In this document: positions 16,436-24,789 of the stretch, piece by piece
Layout of the letters: each line of letters opens with the position of its first letter
Numbering within the stretch: the stretch's first letter is position 1
NCBI GenBank assembly: GCA_958350755.1
Contig: CATWID010000006.1
Span: forward strand, 6,133-70,132
Source of the DNA: an uncultured Collinsella sp.
GTDB lineage: Bacteria; Actinomycetota; Coriobacteriia; Coriobacteriales; Coriobacteriaceae
Length of the DNA stretch: 64,000 nucleotides
Direction of reading: 5' to 3'
Translations under genes and position numbers: made by a program
Notes under the pieces: generated by a model
Told to the model about the DNA's origin: nothing
The model's input: only the letters and a program-made list of their open reading frames with translations
Databases searched by the model: none

Positions 16436-17698
16436 ATGGCTGGGCTGAGAGACGTCGGCGTCTCGTTGAAATCAAAAACAGTGCGGTCAATCAGGCTCGC
16501 GGAACTTCTGGTTGCGCAGCTGTGCACGTATTCGATGCTGTCGGCGCTGTGCTTTGCGTATCCACTTTACTTGTTCGATTGCAGTGGATCGTCAACGTTA
16601 TATGGCGTCGTCGTGGCGACGGCGTTCATACCCGGCGTACTTGCAACTCCGGTTGGCGGGATCTTAGCGGATCGGGGAAGACAGCGCGAGGTCCTCGTGG
16701 CCCTCGGTATTGCTCTGATGACTGCATCACTGCTGTCTATCCCCATGAAGCGCTCGTTGCCTCTTGCGGTCGTCGTAGTAGCGATACTTTGTGTTCAATA
16801 TGGTTCTCAATCGCTGTTAAAGCCAATGCTCCAAATTGAGACGGTGCGCATGGCGGGTGAAAAGAAGGTTGAGCGGGCCACTGCATTGGTTTCACAGGTG
16901 ACCATGGTGAGCAATATCTTGGGTCCTGTGGTCGGGACGGCAGTCTATGGGTGCTTTGGCATCGATGCTCTTTGCACAACCGCGTCGGTGGCGTTTGCGA
17001 TTTCAGCCCTGCTGTTTGGGGTCGCACTCAAGCAAAATGCCTCATCTGAAATGATGGAGGACGGCGCAACTCGCACGACATGCCGAAACGATTTTCGGGA
17101 GTCGATTCGGTACCTGTTGCAAAATGCATCATTGGTCGCTGTGATTTTGCTTGCGGCTGTTTTGAACTTTGCGTTGGTTGGGCTAACGATTGGCGCTCCC
17201 ATTATTGTTACAAAGCATCTCGGCATGCAATCGTCCTGCGTTGGGATAGTTGAGGCAGCTATGGGCCTGGGTGGCCTCGTCGGCAGCGGCTTGGTCGGCA
17301 TTTGGCCGCATCGGTTTTCTTTCAATGGCATATGTCGATATGTTGCGATGATTTGTTTTGGAGTCGCGCCGATTAATGTCGCGCTACTGTGCGGCACTGA
17401 TGTATGTGCGTTCGTCGTGTTTGCAGTTGGTTCGGCATGGGTCATGGTGTGGGCAGCCATTGCGTCGGTTGAAATCATCGCGTTTGTTCAGCGGGCAGCG
17501 CCGACTGAGCTCTGCGGAAAAGTGCTTTCGGTCGTTTACATGGTCCTTTCCTGCGCAACGCCTATCGGCCAATTGACGTACGGGGTTGCATATGATCGAT
17601 GGACACCGGCGATTGTATTCGCAGCCATGTTGGCGGTGCTGACATTGACGACGGCTCTGTTTTATCGGCTGAAAAATCGATTGCGGCGATTGTCTTAA
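16436..17698 (+). CDS. Major facilitator superfamily (MFS) transporter
   Basis: The 420-residue protein has about twelve membrane spans and the MFS loop 2-3 motif as GGILADRGRQRE. It belongs to the MFS group with drug and macrolide efflux members. I chose ATG 16436, which follows GGGGGGCGG; the in-frame ATG at 16421 overlaps the operator palindrome. With the upstream TetR gene and operators it forms a typical ligand-induced efflux module. The substrate is unknown. Confidence 0.85.
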   Translation: MAGLRDVGVSLKSKTVRSIRLAELLVAQLCTYSMLSALCFAYPLYLFDCSGSSTLYGVVVATAFIPGVLATPVGGILADRGRQREVLVALGIALMTASLLSIPMKRSLPLAVVVVAILCVQYGSQSLLKPMLQIETVRMAGEKKVERATALVSQVTMVSNILGPVVGTAVYGCFGIDALCTTASVAFAISALLFGVALKQNASSEMMEDGATRTTCRNDFRESIRYLLQNASLVAVILLAAVLNFALVGLTIGAPIIVTKHLGMQSSCVGIVEAAMGLGGLVGSGLVGIWPHRFSFNGICRYVAMICFGVAPINVALLCGTDVCAFVVFAVGSAWVMVWAAIASVEIIAFVQRAAPTELCGKVLSVVYMVLSCATPIGQLTYGVAYDRWTPAIVFAAMLAVLTLTTALFYRLKNRLRRLS

Positions 17699-17762
17699 CG
17701 CGCTGGGGCACCGTGAATTTGTGAAGGCGGTGGTACGCCGCGCCGGGACGGCATTGTTCGGA

Positions 17763-17810
17763 CATGCCTCTCCTTCGTCTACAATATCGGGCAGACGAAG
17801 GAGAGGCATG
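17763..17810. repeat. Perfect 18-bp inverted repeat enclosing the HAD gene ribosome site
   Basis: CATGCCTCTCCTTCGTCT (17763-17780) and AGACGAAGGAGAGGCATG (17793-17810) are exact inverses around a 12-base spacer that contains TACAAT-like bases. The right arm holds the AAGGAG ribosome site of the HAD gene. Confidence 0.8.
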
Positions 17811-17813
17811 TTC

Positions 17814-18671
17814 ATGATTAAGATGTTCGCGAGTGACTTAGACGGAACGCTGCTGAACGCCCTGCATGAGGCGGATGGGACCATCCGCCGTGCCATTCGT
17901 GAGCTGACCGAGGCTGGTCTGCATGTGGTTCCCGCGACTGGACGCTCGACGTTGCCGATCGGCGAGCATGGCTTTACGGGCCTGGCGCTTGACGCCTGCT
18001 GCTCCAACGGATCCATCGTGCGCGACAGCCATGGCGAGGTGCTCAAGACTTGGACCATCGATCCGCAGGTCACTGAGGAACTGCTCAAGGCGTTCCCGGA
18101 CATTTGCTTTGATTGTTCCACGCCCGATGGCATGTACTCGAGCGGTTCGTTCGAGATGCATCAGGCGGGCTTTAAAAAGGACAGCCCCATCAAGCGTATT
18201 GTGATGCGCGGTATGCGTGCACGTGGCGGGTATCACGAGGAACAGTATTTTGACCAGTCGATTGGCGACATCCTGCGCCACGATGTGTGCAAGATCAACT
18301 GTCGCGTGACCTCACCCGAGCTGGAGCGTGACCTTAAGGCATATTTGGCCGAGCGATCGGACCGCGTGGTCAACGCGCCGTTCGATCCGGTGATGTTCGA
18401 GATCACGGACGTAGCGTGCAACAAGGGCGAGAGCGTGGCCTGGTTGGCGGGCTACTACGGTATTGCCGAGGACGAGGTCGCGGTCTATGGAGACGGCGGC
18501 AACGACATCGCCATGCTCAAGCGTTTCCGCCACAGCTACGCGACCAAAAACGCTAGCGATGCAGCTAAAGCCGCCGCGAGCGCGACCATCGGCAGCTGCA
18601 TGGTCCACGCCGTCCCCAAACACATGCTCGCCACCATGCGCAAGCAAAACTCCCGCACCGTCATCGAATAA
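17814..18671 (+). CDS. HAD-superfamily hydrolase, Cof subfamily
   Basis: The 285-residue protein has motif I SDLDGTLL at the N terminus, a large C2-type cap, and motif IV GDGGNDIAML near residue 225, as in Cof/YidA sugar-phosphate or flavin-nucleotide phosphatases. I chose the ATG at 17814 (MIKMFASDLDG), ten bases after AAGGAG; ATG 17808 is also possible. The ribosome site lies in one arm of a perfect 18-bp inverted repeat, so translation may be controlled by RNA folding if transcription begins upstream of it. Confidence 0.87.
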   Translation: MIKMFASDLDGTLLNALHEADGTIRRAIRELTEAGLHVVPATGRSTLPIGEHGFTGLALDACCSNGSIVRDSHGEVLKTWTIDPQVTEELLKAFPDICFDCSTPDGMYSSGSFEMHQAGFKKDSPIKRIVMRGMRARGGYHEEQYFDQSIGDILRHDVCKINCRVTSPELERDLKAYLAERSDRVVNAPFDPVMFEITDVACNKGESVAWLAGYYGIAEDEVAVYGDGGNDIAMLKRFRHSYATKNASDAAKAAASATIGSCMVHAVPKHMLATMRKQNSRTVIE

Positions 18672-18700
18672 TGTGACAAAGGGACAGCCCCTTTGTCACA
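18672..18700. repeat. Short GGGACAG palindrome after the HAD gene
   Basis: TGTGACAAAGGG and CCCTTTGTCACA pair around ACAGC. It belongs to the same family as 9721, 19088 and 37524, and could also end the HAD transcript. Confidence 0.6.
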
Positions 18701-18734
18701 GTGGGGACTAGCTTCTTTAAACACGAACATATAT

Positions 18735-18763
18735 TCGCATATTTAACTGCGCTTTGATAGAAT
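18735..18763 (+). promoter_or_regulatory. Candidate promoter of the small-peptide gene
   Basis: TTCGCA (18735-18740), 17 bases, then TAGAAT (18758-18763). Confidence 0.45.
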
Positions 18764-18800
18764 TGTTGCTGTTGGCGGCAGTTCCATGTGCCGGGCAGCG

Positions 18801-18819
18801 CCCTCCATCTGATGGGAGG
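18801..18819 (+). promoter_or_regulatory. Hairpin hiding the ribosome binding site of the small peptide
   Basis: CCCTCC (18801-18806) pairs with the Shine-Dalgarno GGGAGG (18814-18819) across a 7-base loop, three bases ahead of the ATG. Upstream, GGGCAGCGCC (18793-18802) is the exact inverse of GGCGCTGCCC at 18980-18989, so an alternative long-range pairing is possible. Confidence 0.5.
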
Positions 18820-18821
18820 TG

Positions 18822-18953
18822 ATGCCCATGACCGATTTGATTGATTTCGTGAGGCTCCTGACCGCATTGGTCTCGCTTCTTACGACGCTTATCGGACTTT
18901 CCGAGGCACTCAAGCAACGCTCGAAGCAACGAAAGAGGGGTCGCCGCCGCTAA
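18822..18953 (+). CDS. Small hydrophobic-basic peptide, candidate type I toxin
   Basis: The 43-residue ORF has a membrane-length hydrophobic stretch (residues 6-27, LIDFVRLLTALVSLLTTLIGL) and a strongly basic tail (KQRSKQRKRGRRR). It has a near-consensus ribosome site, GGGAGGTG, directly at its ATG; a second ATG is two codons later. Its stop codon lies in the loop of a hairpin that works as a terminator in either direction. A good antisense promoter faces it from 19050. Size, composition and RNA context resemble membrane-acting type I toxins, but I do not recognise a named family. Confidence 0.5.
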   Translation: MPMTDLIDFVRLLTALVSLLTTLIGLSEALKQRSKQRKRGRRR

Positions 18954-19015
18954 GGCGTTGACCCCTTAATCCACGCAACGGCGCTGCCCAGCTTTGCAGA
19001 ACTTGGGCTGCCGTC
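18925..19015 (-). ncRNA. Candidate antisense RNA (antitoxin) converging on the small-peptide gene
   Basis: A minus-strand promoter at 19022-19050 would start an RNA near 19015. It would cross the 3' end of the peptide gene and could stop at the GGGGTC/GACCCC hairpin (18937-18965), which in this direction is followed by TCTTTCGTT. The result would be an RNA of about 90 bases complementary to the peptide mRNA. This is prediction from promoter and terminator signals only. Confidence 0.3.
18937..18965. terminator. Bidirectional hairpin over the stop codon of the small peptide
   Basis: GGGGTC-GCC-GCC and GGC-GTT-GACCCC arms surround GCTAA, which contains the stop codon. The T-rich tract is better on the minus strand (TCTTTC) than on the plus strand (TTAAT). 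Confidence 0.5.
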
Positions 19016-19021
19016 GACACC

Positions 19022-19050
19022 ATTCTACCCACGAATGACATTTTGGACAA
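19022..19050 (-). promoter_or_regulatory. Candidate antisense promoter
   Basis: On the minus strand TTGTCC (plus 19045-19050), 17 bases, then TAGAAT (plus 19022-19027). It points toward the small-peptide gene. Confidence 0.4.
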
Positions 19051-19087
19051 TCGGCAATGTCGCTTCTAAAAGCTGAGCGCAACCTAA

Positions 19088-19116
19088 TGTGACAAAAAGA
19101 CAGTCCCTTTGCCACA
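19088..19116. repeat. Short degenerate GACAG palindrome
   Basis: TGTGACAAAAAGACAGTCCC continuing to TTTGCCACA is a mutated copy of the palindrome at 18672-18700. Confidence 0.45.
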
Positions 19117-19170
19117 ATCTAAATATTGCCTTTACGTGTTGATACACACGGTGTGCAATAATACTCGCAC

Positions 19171-19186
19171 TGTGCAATAGTGCACA
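19171..19186. promoter_or_regulatory. Candidate operator of the adjacent TetR regulator
   Basis: TGTGCA-ATAG-TGCACA is a perfect palindrome, 23 bases ahead of the TetR start. TGTGCAATA also occurs once more at 19152-19160. Autoregulation of the regulator-activase operon is the likely meaning. Confidence 0.45.
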
Positions 19187-19208
19187 GGTTGAGTAACAGG
19201 GAGGACGC

Positions 19209-19919
19209 TTGTCCCAGCTCGAGAAATGCGATCGCCGATCCCTTCGCTCGCAGCGTGCCCTTCGCCAGGCACTTGCCAGCGAGCTTGCCGAAAGCGGCGA
19301 CCTTTCGCGCATTAACGTTGCGTCGCTCACCGAGCGCGCCGGTCTTACGCGCCGCACGTTCTATTCGCACTACCGCGATATTCCCGACTTTATCAATCAA
19401 ATCGAGGACGGCTTGCTGGCCGAGATCCGTGAGCGCATTGAGCTCATCACCTCAGCTCAGCTGCCCGATCTTTACCGTAACATTGACGAGCTCGAGCCGG
19501 CGCCCGGTTCGGTTGAGCTGCTGCGTTATCTTGCGGCCAACCGCGACTTAATCGGTGCGCTGCTGGGTCCGGGCGGCGACCAGGCCTTTATTAAAAGGAT
19601 TATCGACACCGCGCGTGAGGCTGTGGTGCCGCGTGCGCAGACGGGCATTTTGGGCCTGGCGCTGGGCACGTTCTTTGACTACTACGTCACCTACGTCGTG
19701 AGCGCCGAGGTCGGCATGATTCAGCGCTGGTTTGAGCGTGGGCTCACCGAATCGCCCGAGGCCATGGCGCGCATTATGACGGTGCTCGCTTTTGTGCGCC
19801 CCGGCGACCTGTATGGCCAACCCATCGATATCAACGTGCCGGAATACGGCATGAAGCTATTGAACTTGCAGCTCGAGGACGCGGTCGACACCGCCGCAAC
19901 CGTCGAGTCCAACAACTAA
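19209..19919 (+). CDS. TetR/AcrR family regulator of the activase operon
   Basis: The 236-residue protein has an N-terminal TetR domain (LRQALASELAESGDLSRINVASL, then GLTRRTFYSHYRDIPDFI) and a C-terminal region like the TetR_C group of DhaS type. The start is TTG at 19209, preceded by GGGAGGACGC. It ends 11 bases before the giant activase gene, with which it is surely co-transcribed. The palindrome at 19171-19186 is the likely operator. Confidence 0.85.
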   Translation: MSQLEKCDRRSLRSQRALRQALASELAESGDLSRINVASLTERAGLTRRTFYSHYRDIPDFINQIEDGLLAEIRERIELITSAQLPDLYRNIDELEPAPGSVELLRYLAANRDLIGALLGPGGDQAFIKRIIDTAREAVVPRAQTGILGLALGTFFDYYVTYVVSAEVGMIQRWFERGLTESPEAMARIMTVLAFVRPGDLYGQPIDINVPEYGMKLLNLQLEDAVDTAATVESNN

Positions 19920-19930
19920 GAGGAGAGACA

Positions 19931-22900
19931 ATGAGCAAACTCGTCGAGGGCATTAAGGACCGCATGGTCGCTGCCGCACGCGAGGCCGCGCCCGCCGTGG
20001 TGGACGCCGCGCAGAAGGCCGCGACCGCGGCAGCCGAGAAAGTTGCCGAGGCAGTTGCCGATGCCAAGAACGCGGCAGGGGAGGCGTCCGTCACTGGCGA
20101 GCCCGCTACCGCCGCTGAGCCCGTAGCCGCCGCCCGCGCCCCCGAAGGCGCGATCTTCAACCCCGAGAACGCTCGTGGCAACCTGCACCTGGGCATCGAC
20201 GTGGGTTCCACTACCGTTAAGCTCGCCGTGCTCAACGACGACAACCAGATCGTCTACGCCAAGTACCAGCGCCATCACACCGACGTCCGTGCCTGCGCCC
20301 GCGACCTGTTCGAGGGTGCCGCGACCGTGCTGCCGACGGCCCAGATGACCTGCGCCATTACCGGCTCGGGCGGCCTGCTGCTCTCCCAATGGCTCGACCT
20401 GGAGTTTGTCCAGGAGGTCATCGCCAGCAAACGCGCCGTCGAGACCATCATCCCGGCCACCGACGTCGCCATCGAGTTGGGCGGCGAGGACGCCAAGATC
20501 ATCTACTTCGACAACGGCATTGAGCAGCGCATGAACGGCACCTGCGCCGGCGGTACGGGCGCGTTCATCGACCAGATGGCAACCCTGCTGCACACCGACG
20601 CGAGCGGCCTCAACAAGCTCGCGGCCAACGCCACCACCATCTATCCCATCGCCAGCCGCTGCGGCGTTTTTGCCAAGACCGACGTGCAGCCGCTGCTCAA
20701 CGAAGGTGCCCGCCCCGAGGACGTGGCCGCCTCCATCTTCCAGGCCGTCGTGACCCAGACCATCTCGGGCCTGGCGTGCGGCCGCCCCATCCGCGGCAAC
20801 GTCGCCTTCCTGGGCGGCCCGCTGCAGTATCTCTCCGAGCTGCGCCACCGCTTCTACCTCACGCTCAACCTGGACGAGGAGCACCGTATCGTGCCCCAAA
20901 ACGCCCACCTGTTTGTGGCGAGCGGCGCTGCCATGGCGCACGAGTCCAACAAGCTCAGCACGTTCCCACAGCTTATCGAGGCCATCGACAGCTTGGGCGA
21001 CACGCAGGGTGCTGAGGTCGAGCGCCTGGATCCGCTCTTTGCCACCGACGAGGACTTTGCCGAGTTCAAGGGTCGCCACGACCAAGAAGTCGTCCCCAAG
21101 GGCAAGCTCGACGGCTACACCGGCCGCGTGTTCATCGGTATCGACGCCGGCTCCACCACCATGAAAGCCGCGCTCGTGGGCGAGGACGGCCAGCTGCTGC
21201 ACACCTGGTACGGCAACAACAACGGCGATATCCTGGGCACGGCCAAGGTCATCATGGCCGATTTCTACAACCACATCCCCGCCGGCTGCACCATCGGCCA
21301 CGTGACCACCACGGGCTACGGCGAGGCGCTGCTCATCGAGGCCCTCAAGGCCGACTCCGGCGAGATCGAGACCGTCGCGCACCTGCGCGGTGCCAAGGCA
21401 TTCCTGCCCGGCGTCGAGTTTATTCTGGACATTGGCGGCCAGGACATGAAGTGCCTGCGCGTCAAGGACGGCGTGATTGAGCACATCATGCTCAACGAGG
21501 CCTGCTCGTCGGGTTGCGGTAGCTTTATCGAGAGCTTCGCCGTCTCTATGAACATGGACGTGCGCGCGTTTGCCGATGCCGCCATCCATGCCAAGGCCCC
21601 GGTCGATTTGGGCAGCCGCTGCACGGTCTTTATGAACTCGCGCGTCAAGCAGGCGCAAAAGGAAGGCGCCACGGTGGGCGACATCGCGGCCGGCCTGTCC
21701 TATTCCGTCATTAAGAATGCCCTGTTCAAGGTCATTAAGCTGCGCGACCCCAAGGAGATCGGCAGCCAGGTGATCGTCCAGGGCGGCACCTTTATGTCCG
21801 ATGCCACGCTGCGCGCGTTTGAGCAGCTCACGGGCGTTCATGCCGTGCGTCCCGACATCGCCGGCTGCATGGGCGCCTACGGTGCGGCCCTGCTCGCCCG
21901 CGATCGCGCCGGCGCCGACGGCACCTCGACCATCCTTTCGGCCGAGGACATCGCGCACCTCACCGTGACGCAAAAGCATGTCCGCTGCGGCCGCTGCTCC
22001 AACAACTGCCAGCTTACCGTCAACGACTTTGGCGGCGGCAGGCGCTTTATCACCGGCAACCGCTGCGAGAAGGGCGCCGGCCACAAAAAGCAGAAGACCG
22101 AGGCCCCCAACCTCTTCAAAAAGAAAAACGAGTTGCTGTTTAACCGCGAGGTGCTGAGCCCCGACGAGGCCCCGCGCGGCACCGTGGGCATTCCGCGCGC
22201 GCTCAACATGTACGAGAACTACCCCTTCTGGCACGCGTTCTTTACGCGTCTGGGCTTTAGCGTGCAGCTGTCCGACCAGTCGAGCAAGAAGACCTACCAG
22301 GCGGGCATCGAGTCCATGCCGTCCGAGAGCGTGTGCTATCCGGCCAAGATGAGCCACGGCCACGTGATGAACCTTATCGACCGCGACGTTGACTTTATCT
22401 GGATGCCGTGCGTGCGCTGGGAGCGCAAAGAGGACCCGACGGCCGGTAACTGCTACAACTGCCCCATCGTCATGAGTTACCCCACCGCGTTGGCGCTCAA
22501 CATCGACGAGATCCGCGAGCAGAACATCGAGTTCCTGTACCCGTTTGTGCCCTATCACGATAAGACCGAGCTCAAGCGCCGTCTGTACCAGGTGCTCGCC
22601 GTCGACCGTGTGGCCGATGCTGAGGCCGGGCGCGGCCGCGTGCGCGGTCCCAAAATCACGCGTTCCGAGGTCGATGCCGCCGTCAACGCTGCCTTTGAGG
22701 CCGATGCGCGTTTCCACGAGGACATCCAGACCATGGGCGAGGAGGCTCTTAAGTGGGTCGAGGACCACGGCGGTCACGGCATCGTGCTCGCCGGTCGTCC
22801 CTACCATAACGACCCCGAGATCAACCACGCCCTGCCCGAGCTTATCTCGAGCTTTGGCTTTGCGGTCTTTACCGAGGATTCGCTTGCGCATCTGGTGAAG

Positions 22901-24712
22901 CCCGAGCGCCCGATCCGCGTCGTCGACCAGTGGATGTACCACAGCCGCCTGTACGCCGTCGCCCGCTTTGTGACCATGCGCAACGACCTGGACCTGATCC
23001 AGCTCAATTCCTTCGGCTGCGGCCTCGATGCCCTGACCACCGATCAGGTGCAGGAGATCCTGGAGGCCAGTGGCAAGATCTACACCGTGCTCAAGATCGA
23101 CGAGGTGTCCAACCTGGGCGCCGCGCGCATTCGCATCCGCTCGCTCATGGCGGCACTCAAGGACCAGGAGGCCGAGCGCTTGGCCGAGGCCACGGCCGCG
23201 GGCGAGGCCTACGAGCAGGGCGATGCCGCGCCGGTGACGCCCTCCACGGATGCCCCCGCGTTCGCGAGTCGCAAGTACACGTTTGAGGCTCAGCGCGAGA
23301 GTGCTTCGACCGCGTGGCCCAAGGTGCCCTTTACCGAGCAGATGCGCGAGGAGGGCTACACCATTCTGTGCCCGCAGATGGCGCCGATTCACTTTGACCT
23401 GGTCAAAGAGGTGTTCCGCGGTGCCGGCTACAACTTGGAGCTGCTGCCCTCGACCGATCACGATGCCGTCGAGGCCGGCCTGCGCTACGTGAATAACGAC
23501 ATCTGCTATCCGTCGATTCTGGTGACGGGCCAGATTATGGAGGCCATCGAGAGCGGTCGGTACGACCTGTCCAAGACGGCCGTGGTCATCAGCCAGACCG
23601 GCGGCGGCTGCCGTGCCACCAACTACATCGCCCTCATTCGCAAGGCCCTGCGCGAGAGCGGTCACCCCGAGATCCCCGTGATCTCGCTTTCGGCCGTGGC
23701 GCTGGGCGAGGACAACCCCGGCTTCAAGCTGACGCCGGCGCTGCTTAAGCAGGCAGTCTACGCGGTGCTCTTTGGCGACGTGATGATGCAGATGCTCTAC
23801 CGCTGCCGCCCGTATGAGGCCACGCCCGGTGCCGCCAACGCGCTCTACGAGGAGTACATGGCGCGCGCTCGCAAGCTGGCACCCAAGTTCAACAGGCATA
23901 ACTACACCAAGCTGTGCCGCGAGGCCATCCGCGCGTTCGACACCATGCCGCTTGTGGGCGAGGGCACCAAGCCGCGCGTGGGCGTGGTCGGTGAGATCTT
24001 GGTCAAGTTCCACCCCACGGCCAACAACCACGTGGTCGACGTGATCGAGCGCGAGGGCTGCGAGGCCGTGGTGCCGGGTCTGCTCGACTTCTTCCTGTAC
24101 TCCATGAGCAACGCCGAGCTGCAAAAGGACGAGCTGGGTAGCTCTGCAACGACGCGTGCGGGCATGCAGGCGCTCATCAAGCTTGTGGACTGGATGCGCA
24201 CGCCGGTGGAGGAGATGCTCGAGAAGTCCCGCCGCTTCGAGGCACCCGAGCGCATCGGCACCATGGCCGACAAGGCCCGCACGGTGCTTTCGGTGTGCAA
24301 CAACATGGGCGAGGGCTGGCTGCTCACGGCCGAGATGCTCGACCTGATTGACCATGGTGCACCCAACATTATCTGCACGCAGCCCTTCGCGTGCCTGCCC
24401 AACCACGTGGTAGGTAAGGCTGTGATCAAGGAGCTGCGCCGCCAGCATCCCGAGAGCAACATCGTCGCGGTGGACTACGACCCCGGCGCGTCCGAGGTCA
24501 ACCAGCTCAACCGTATTAAGCTCATGATCAGCGTTGCCAAGGAAAACATGCGCGCCGGCAAGGGCTTTAAGCTCGAGAAGGTGGCGCCGCTCGCGATGGA
24601 CGAGGTCACCGGCCAGATGCGTGCCCACGATGGCTGCGTGAGCTGCGGACCGGCCAGCGAGGAGGCCGTTGCATCGGTCGCCAAGCGTCTGGGACGCGGC
24701 ATTAAGAAGTAG
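19931..24712 (+). CDS. Giant 2-hydroxyacyl-CoA dehydratase activase-like protein (double BcrAD/BadFG ATPase plus DUF2229)
   Basis: The 1593-residue protein begins with an Ala-rich amphipathic segment (1-70). It then has two ASKHA ATPase domains, GIDVGSTTVK near residue 86 and GIDAGSTTMK near 400. Both keep the cysteines that hold the bridging 4Fe-4S cluster in activases (near 203/241 and near 522/560). A further cysteine group, VRCGRCSNNC, lies near 682, then a DUF2229 region (from about 750) and a C-terminal HgdB-like part. Activases use ATP to push one electron into radical dehydratases. No dehydratase alpha/beta subunits are adjacent, so the partner is unknown. AGAGGAGAGACA precedes the ATG. 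Confidence 0.85.
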   Translation: MSKLVEGIKDRMVAAAREAAPAVVDAAQKAATAAAEKVAEAVADAKNAAGEASVTGEPATAAEPVAAARAPEGAIFNPENARGNLHLGIDVGSTTVKLAVLNDDNQIVYAKYQRHHTDVRACARDLFEGAATVLPTAQMTCAITGSGGLLLSQWLDLEFVQEVIASKRAVETIIPATDVAIELGGEDAKIIYFDNGIEQRMNGTCAGGTGAFIDQMATLLHTDASGLNKLAANATTIYPIASRCGVFAKTDVQPLLNEGARPEDVAASIFQAVVTQTISGLACGRPIRGNVAFLGGPLQYLSELRHRFYLTLNLDEEHRIVPQNAHLFVASGAAMAHESNKLSTFPQLIEAIDSLGDTQGAEVERLDPLFATDEDFAEFKGRHDQEVVPKGKLDGYTGRVFIGIDAGSTTMKAALVGEDGQLLHTWYGNNNGDILGTAKVIMADFYNHIPAGCTIGHVTTTGYGEALLIEALKADSGEIETVAHLRGAKAFLPGVEFILDIGGQDMKCLRVKDGVIEHIMLNEACSSGCGSFIESFAVSMNMDVRAFADAAIHAKAPVDLGSRCTVFMNSRVKQAQKEGATVGDIAAGLSYSVIKNALFKVIKLRDPKEIGSQVIVQGGTFMSDATLRAFEQLTGVHAVRPDIAGCMGAYGAALLARDRAGADGTSTILSAEDIAHLTVTQKHVRCGRCSNNCQLTVNDFGGGRRFITGNRCEKGAGHKKQKTEAPNLFKKKNELLFNREVLSPDEAPRGTVGIPRALNMYENYPFWHAFFTRLGFSVQLSDQSSKKTYQAGIESMPSESVCYPAKMSHGHVMNLIDRDVDFIWMPCVRWERKEDPTAGNCYNCPIVMSYPTALALNIDEIREQNIEFLYPFVPYHDKTELKRRLYQVLAVDRVADAEAGRGRVRGPKITRSEVDAAVNAAFEADARFHEDIQTMGEEALKWVEDHGGHGIVLAGRPYHNDPEINHALPELISSFGFAVFTEDSLAHLVKPERPIRVVDQWMYHSRLYAVARFVTMRNDLDLIQLNSFGCGLDALTTDQVQEILEASGKIYTVLKIDEVSNLGAARIRIRSLMAALKDQEAERLAEATAAGEAYEQGDAAPVTPSTDAPAFASRKYTFEAQRESASTAWPKVPFTEQMREEGYTILCPQMAPIHFDLVKEVFRGAGYNLELLPSTDHDAVEAGLRYVNNDICYPSILVTGQIMEAIESGRYDLSKTAVVISQTGGGCRATNYIALIRKALRESGHPEIPVISLSAVALGEDNPGFKLTPALLKQAVYAVLFGDVMMQMLYRCRPYEATPGAANALYEEYMARARKLAPKFNRHNYTKLCREAIRAFDTMPLVGEGTKPRVGVVGEILVKFHPTANNHVVDVIEREGCEAVVPGLLDFFLYSMSNAELQKDELGSSATTRAGMQALIKLVDWMRTPVEEMLEKSRRFEAPERIGTMADKARTVLSVCNNMGEGWLLTAEMLDLIDHGAPNIICTQPFACLPNHVVGKAVIKELRRQHPESNIVAVDYDPGASEVNQLNRIKLMISVAKENMRAGKGFKLEKVAPLAMDEVTGQMRAHDGCVSCGPASEEAVASVAKRLGRGIKK

Positions 24713-24742
24713 CTTGCCCGCTATGGGCTAGATATGAGACAA

Positions 24743-24777
24743 ACGGGTGGTAGCCATACCGGCTACCACCCGTTTTT
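24743..24777 (+). terminator. Terminator of the activase operon
   Basis: ACGGGTGGTAGCC-ATACC-GGCTACCACCCGT followed by TTTTT. Confidence 0.88.
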
Positions 24778-24789
24778 ACTCAAGACTTT

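Noticed and set aside
19916..24628. A 1570-codon open frame on the minus strand
   Set aside because: It is antisense to the activase gene. High GC third positions keep the opposite strand open, and the translation is His/Val/Gly-biased with no domains.
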